Source: Gammaproteobacteria bacterium
Lineage (GTDB): Bacteria > Pseudomonadota > Gammaproteobacteria > Steroidobacterales > Rariloculaceae
NCBI GenBank assembly: GCA_017577365.1
Contig: PKRJ01000080.1
Location: forward strand, 1 to 13,108
DNA length: 13,108 nucleotides
Direction: 5' to 3'
Below, one piece after another: positions 12,981-13,108 of this stretch. Made by a program: the position numbers and the translations under genes. The notes under the pieces are model-generated. The model was not told the DNA's origin. It did no database searches and saw only the letters and a program-made list of their open reading frames with translations. Numbering within the stretch: the stretch's first letter is position 1; each line of letters starts with the position of its first letter.

Positions 12981-13108
12981 GTGTCGAAAGCTAAATTTGA
13001 GCGTACGAAGCCGCACGTGAACGTAGGGACGATTGGTCACGTGGACCATGGGAAGACGACGCTGACGGCGGCGCTGACGAAGGTGTGTGCCGAGAGGTTT
13101 GGCGGGGA
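12981..13108 (+). CDS. tuf: Translation elongation factor Tu (EF-Tu), 3' truncated by the window edge
   Basis: EF-Tu carries aminoacyl-tRNA to the ribosomal A site as a GTP complex. Only 42 complete codons and two further bases are in the window; a full gene would encode about 396 aa. The start is GTG 12981, with AAGGGG at 12966-12971 and 9 bases between. The product begins MSKAKFERTKPHVNVGTIGH, with P-loop GHVDHGKT at residues 19-26, then LTAALTKVCAERFGG. The 65-base spacer after fusA holds a small hairpin (12931-12935 with 12942-12946) but no clear promoter or terminator, so it is probably cotranscribed with fusA. Many gammaproteobacteria carry two tuf genes; this would be the str-operon copy. 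Codon use differs from fusA, as noted in the findings. I am sure of identity but can say nothing about the missing 90 percent of the gene. Confidence 0.96.
   Translation, partial: MSKAKFERTKPHVNVGTIGHVDHGKTTLTAALTKVCAERFGG

Overview
This is a conserved housekeeping stretch from a high-GC member of the Proteobacteria, most likely a gammaproteobacterium. All genes lie on the + strand, in the order rplJ (5' truncated) - rplL - rpoB - rpoC - rpsL - rpsG - fusA - tuf (3' truncated). Three things point to the assignment. Chromosomes such as those of pseudomonads and xanthomonads keep the rpoBC block next to the str block, whereas E. coli separates them. RpoB and RpoC are close to the E. coli sizes (1361 and 1415 aa) and carry the proteobacterial lineage inserts. 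EF-G, S12 and the EF-Tu N-terminus read as typical proteobacterial sequences. The exact order or genus cannot be fixed from this window alone.

Layout: 1-932 is the end of the L10 gene and the whole L7/L12 gene, the ribosomal-stalk part of the beta operon. 933-1081 is a spacer with two back-to-back perfect hairpins, at the place where E. coli has its rplL-rpoB attenuator and RNase III site. 1082-9457 encodes the beta and beta' subunits of RNA polymerase, separated by 42 bases. 9458-9682 is the junction between the two operon blocks. It holds a 12-bp GC-rich hairpin after rpoC whose loop and right arm overlap a strong sigma70-type promoter (TTGACG - 17 bp - TAGAAT), followed by a leader of about 165 nt before rpsL. 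9683-12915 encodes S12, S7 and EF-G, with a long structured 257-base spacer between rpsL and rpsG where S7 autoregulation acts in E. coli. 12981 to the end is the start of an EF-Tu gene.

Functionally the window joins transcription (core RNA polymerase) with the translation elongation apparatus: the L10/L7-L12 stalk recruits EF-G and EF-Tu, S12 forms part of the decoding centre, and S7 organises the head of the 30S subunit. Every gene looks intact and canonical at its key residues, including the catalytic aspartates of RpoC, its zinc cysteines, the rifampicin-binding segment of RpoB and the GTPase motifs of EF-G.

I looked for an unknown system and did not find one. There are no mobile elements, CRISPR arrays, tRNAs or unexplained genes, and no gene-free stretch exceeds 257 bases. 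The points worth a second look are regulatory: the overlapping terminator and promoter after rpoC, the tandem hairpins before rpoB, the structured rpsL-rpsG spacer, and the shifted codon use at the start of tuf.
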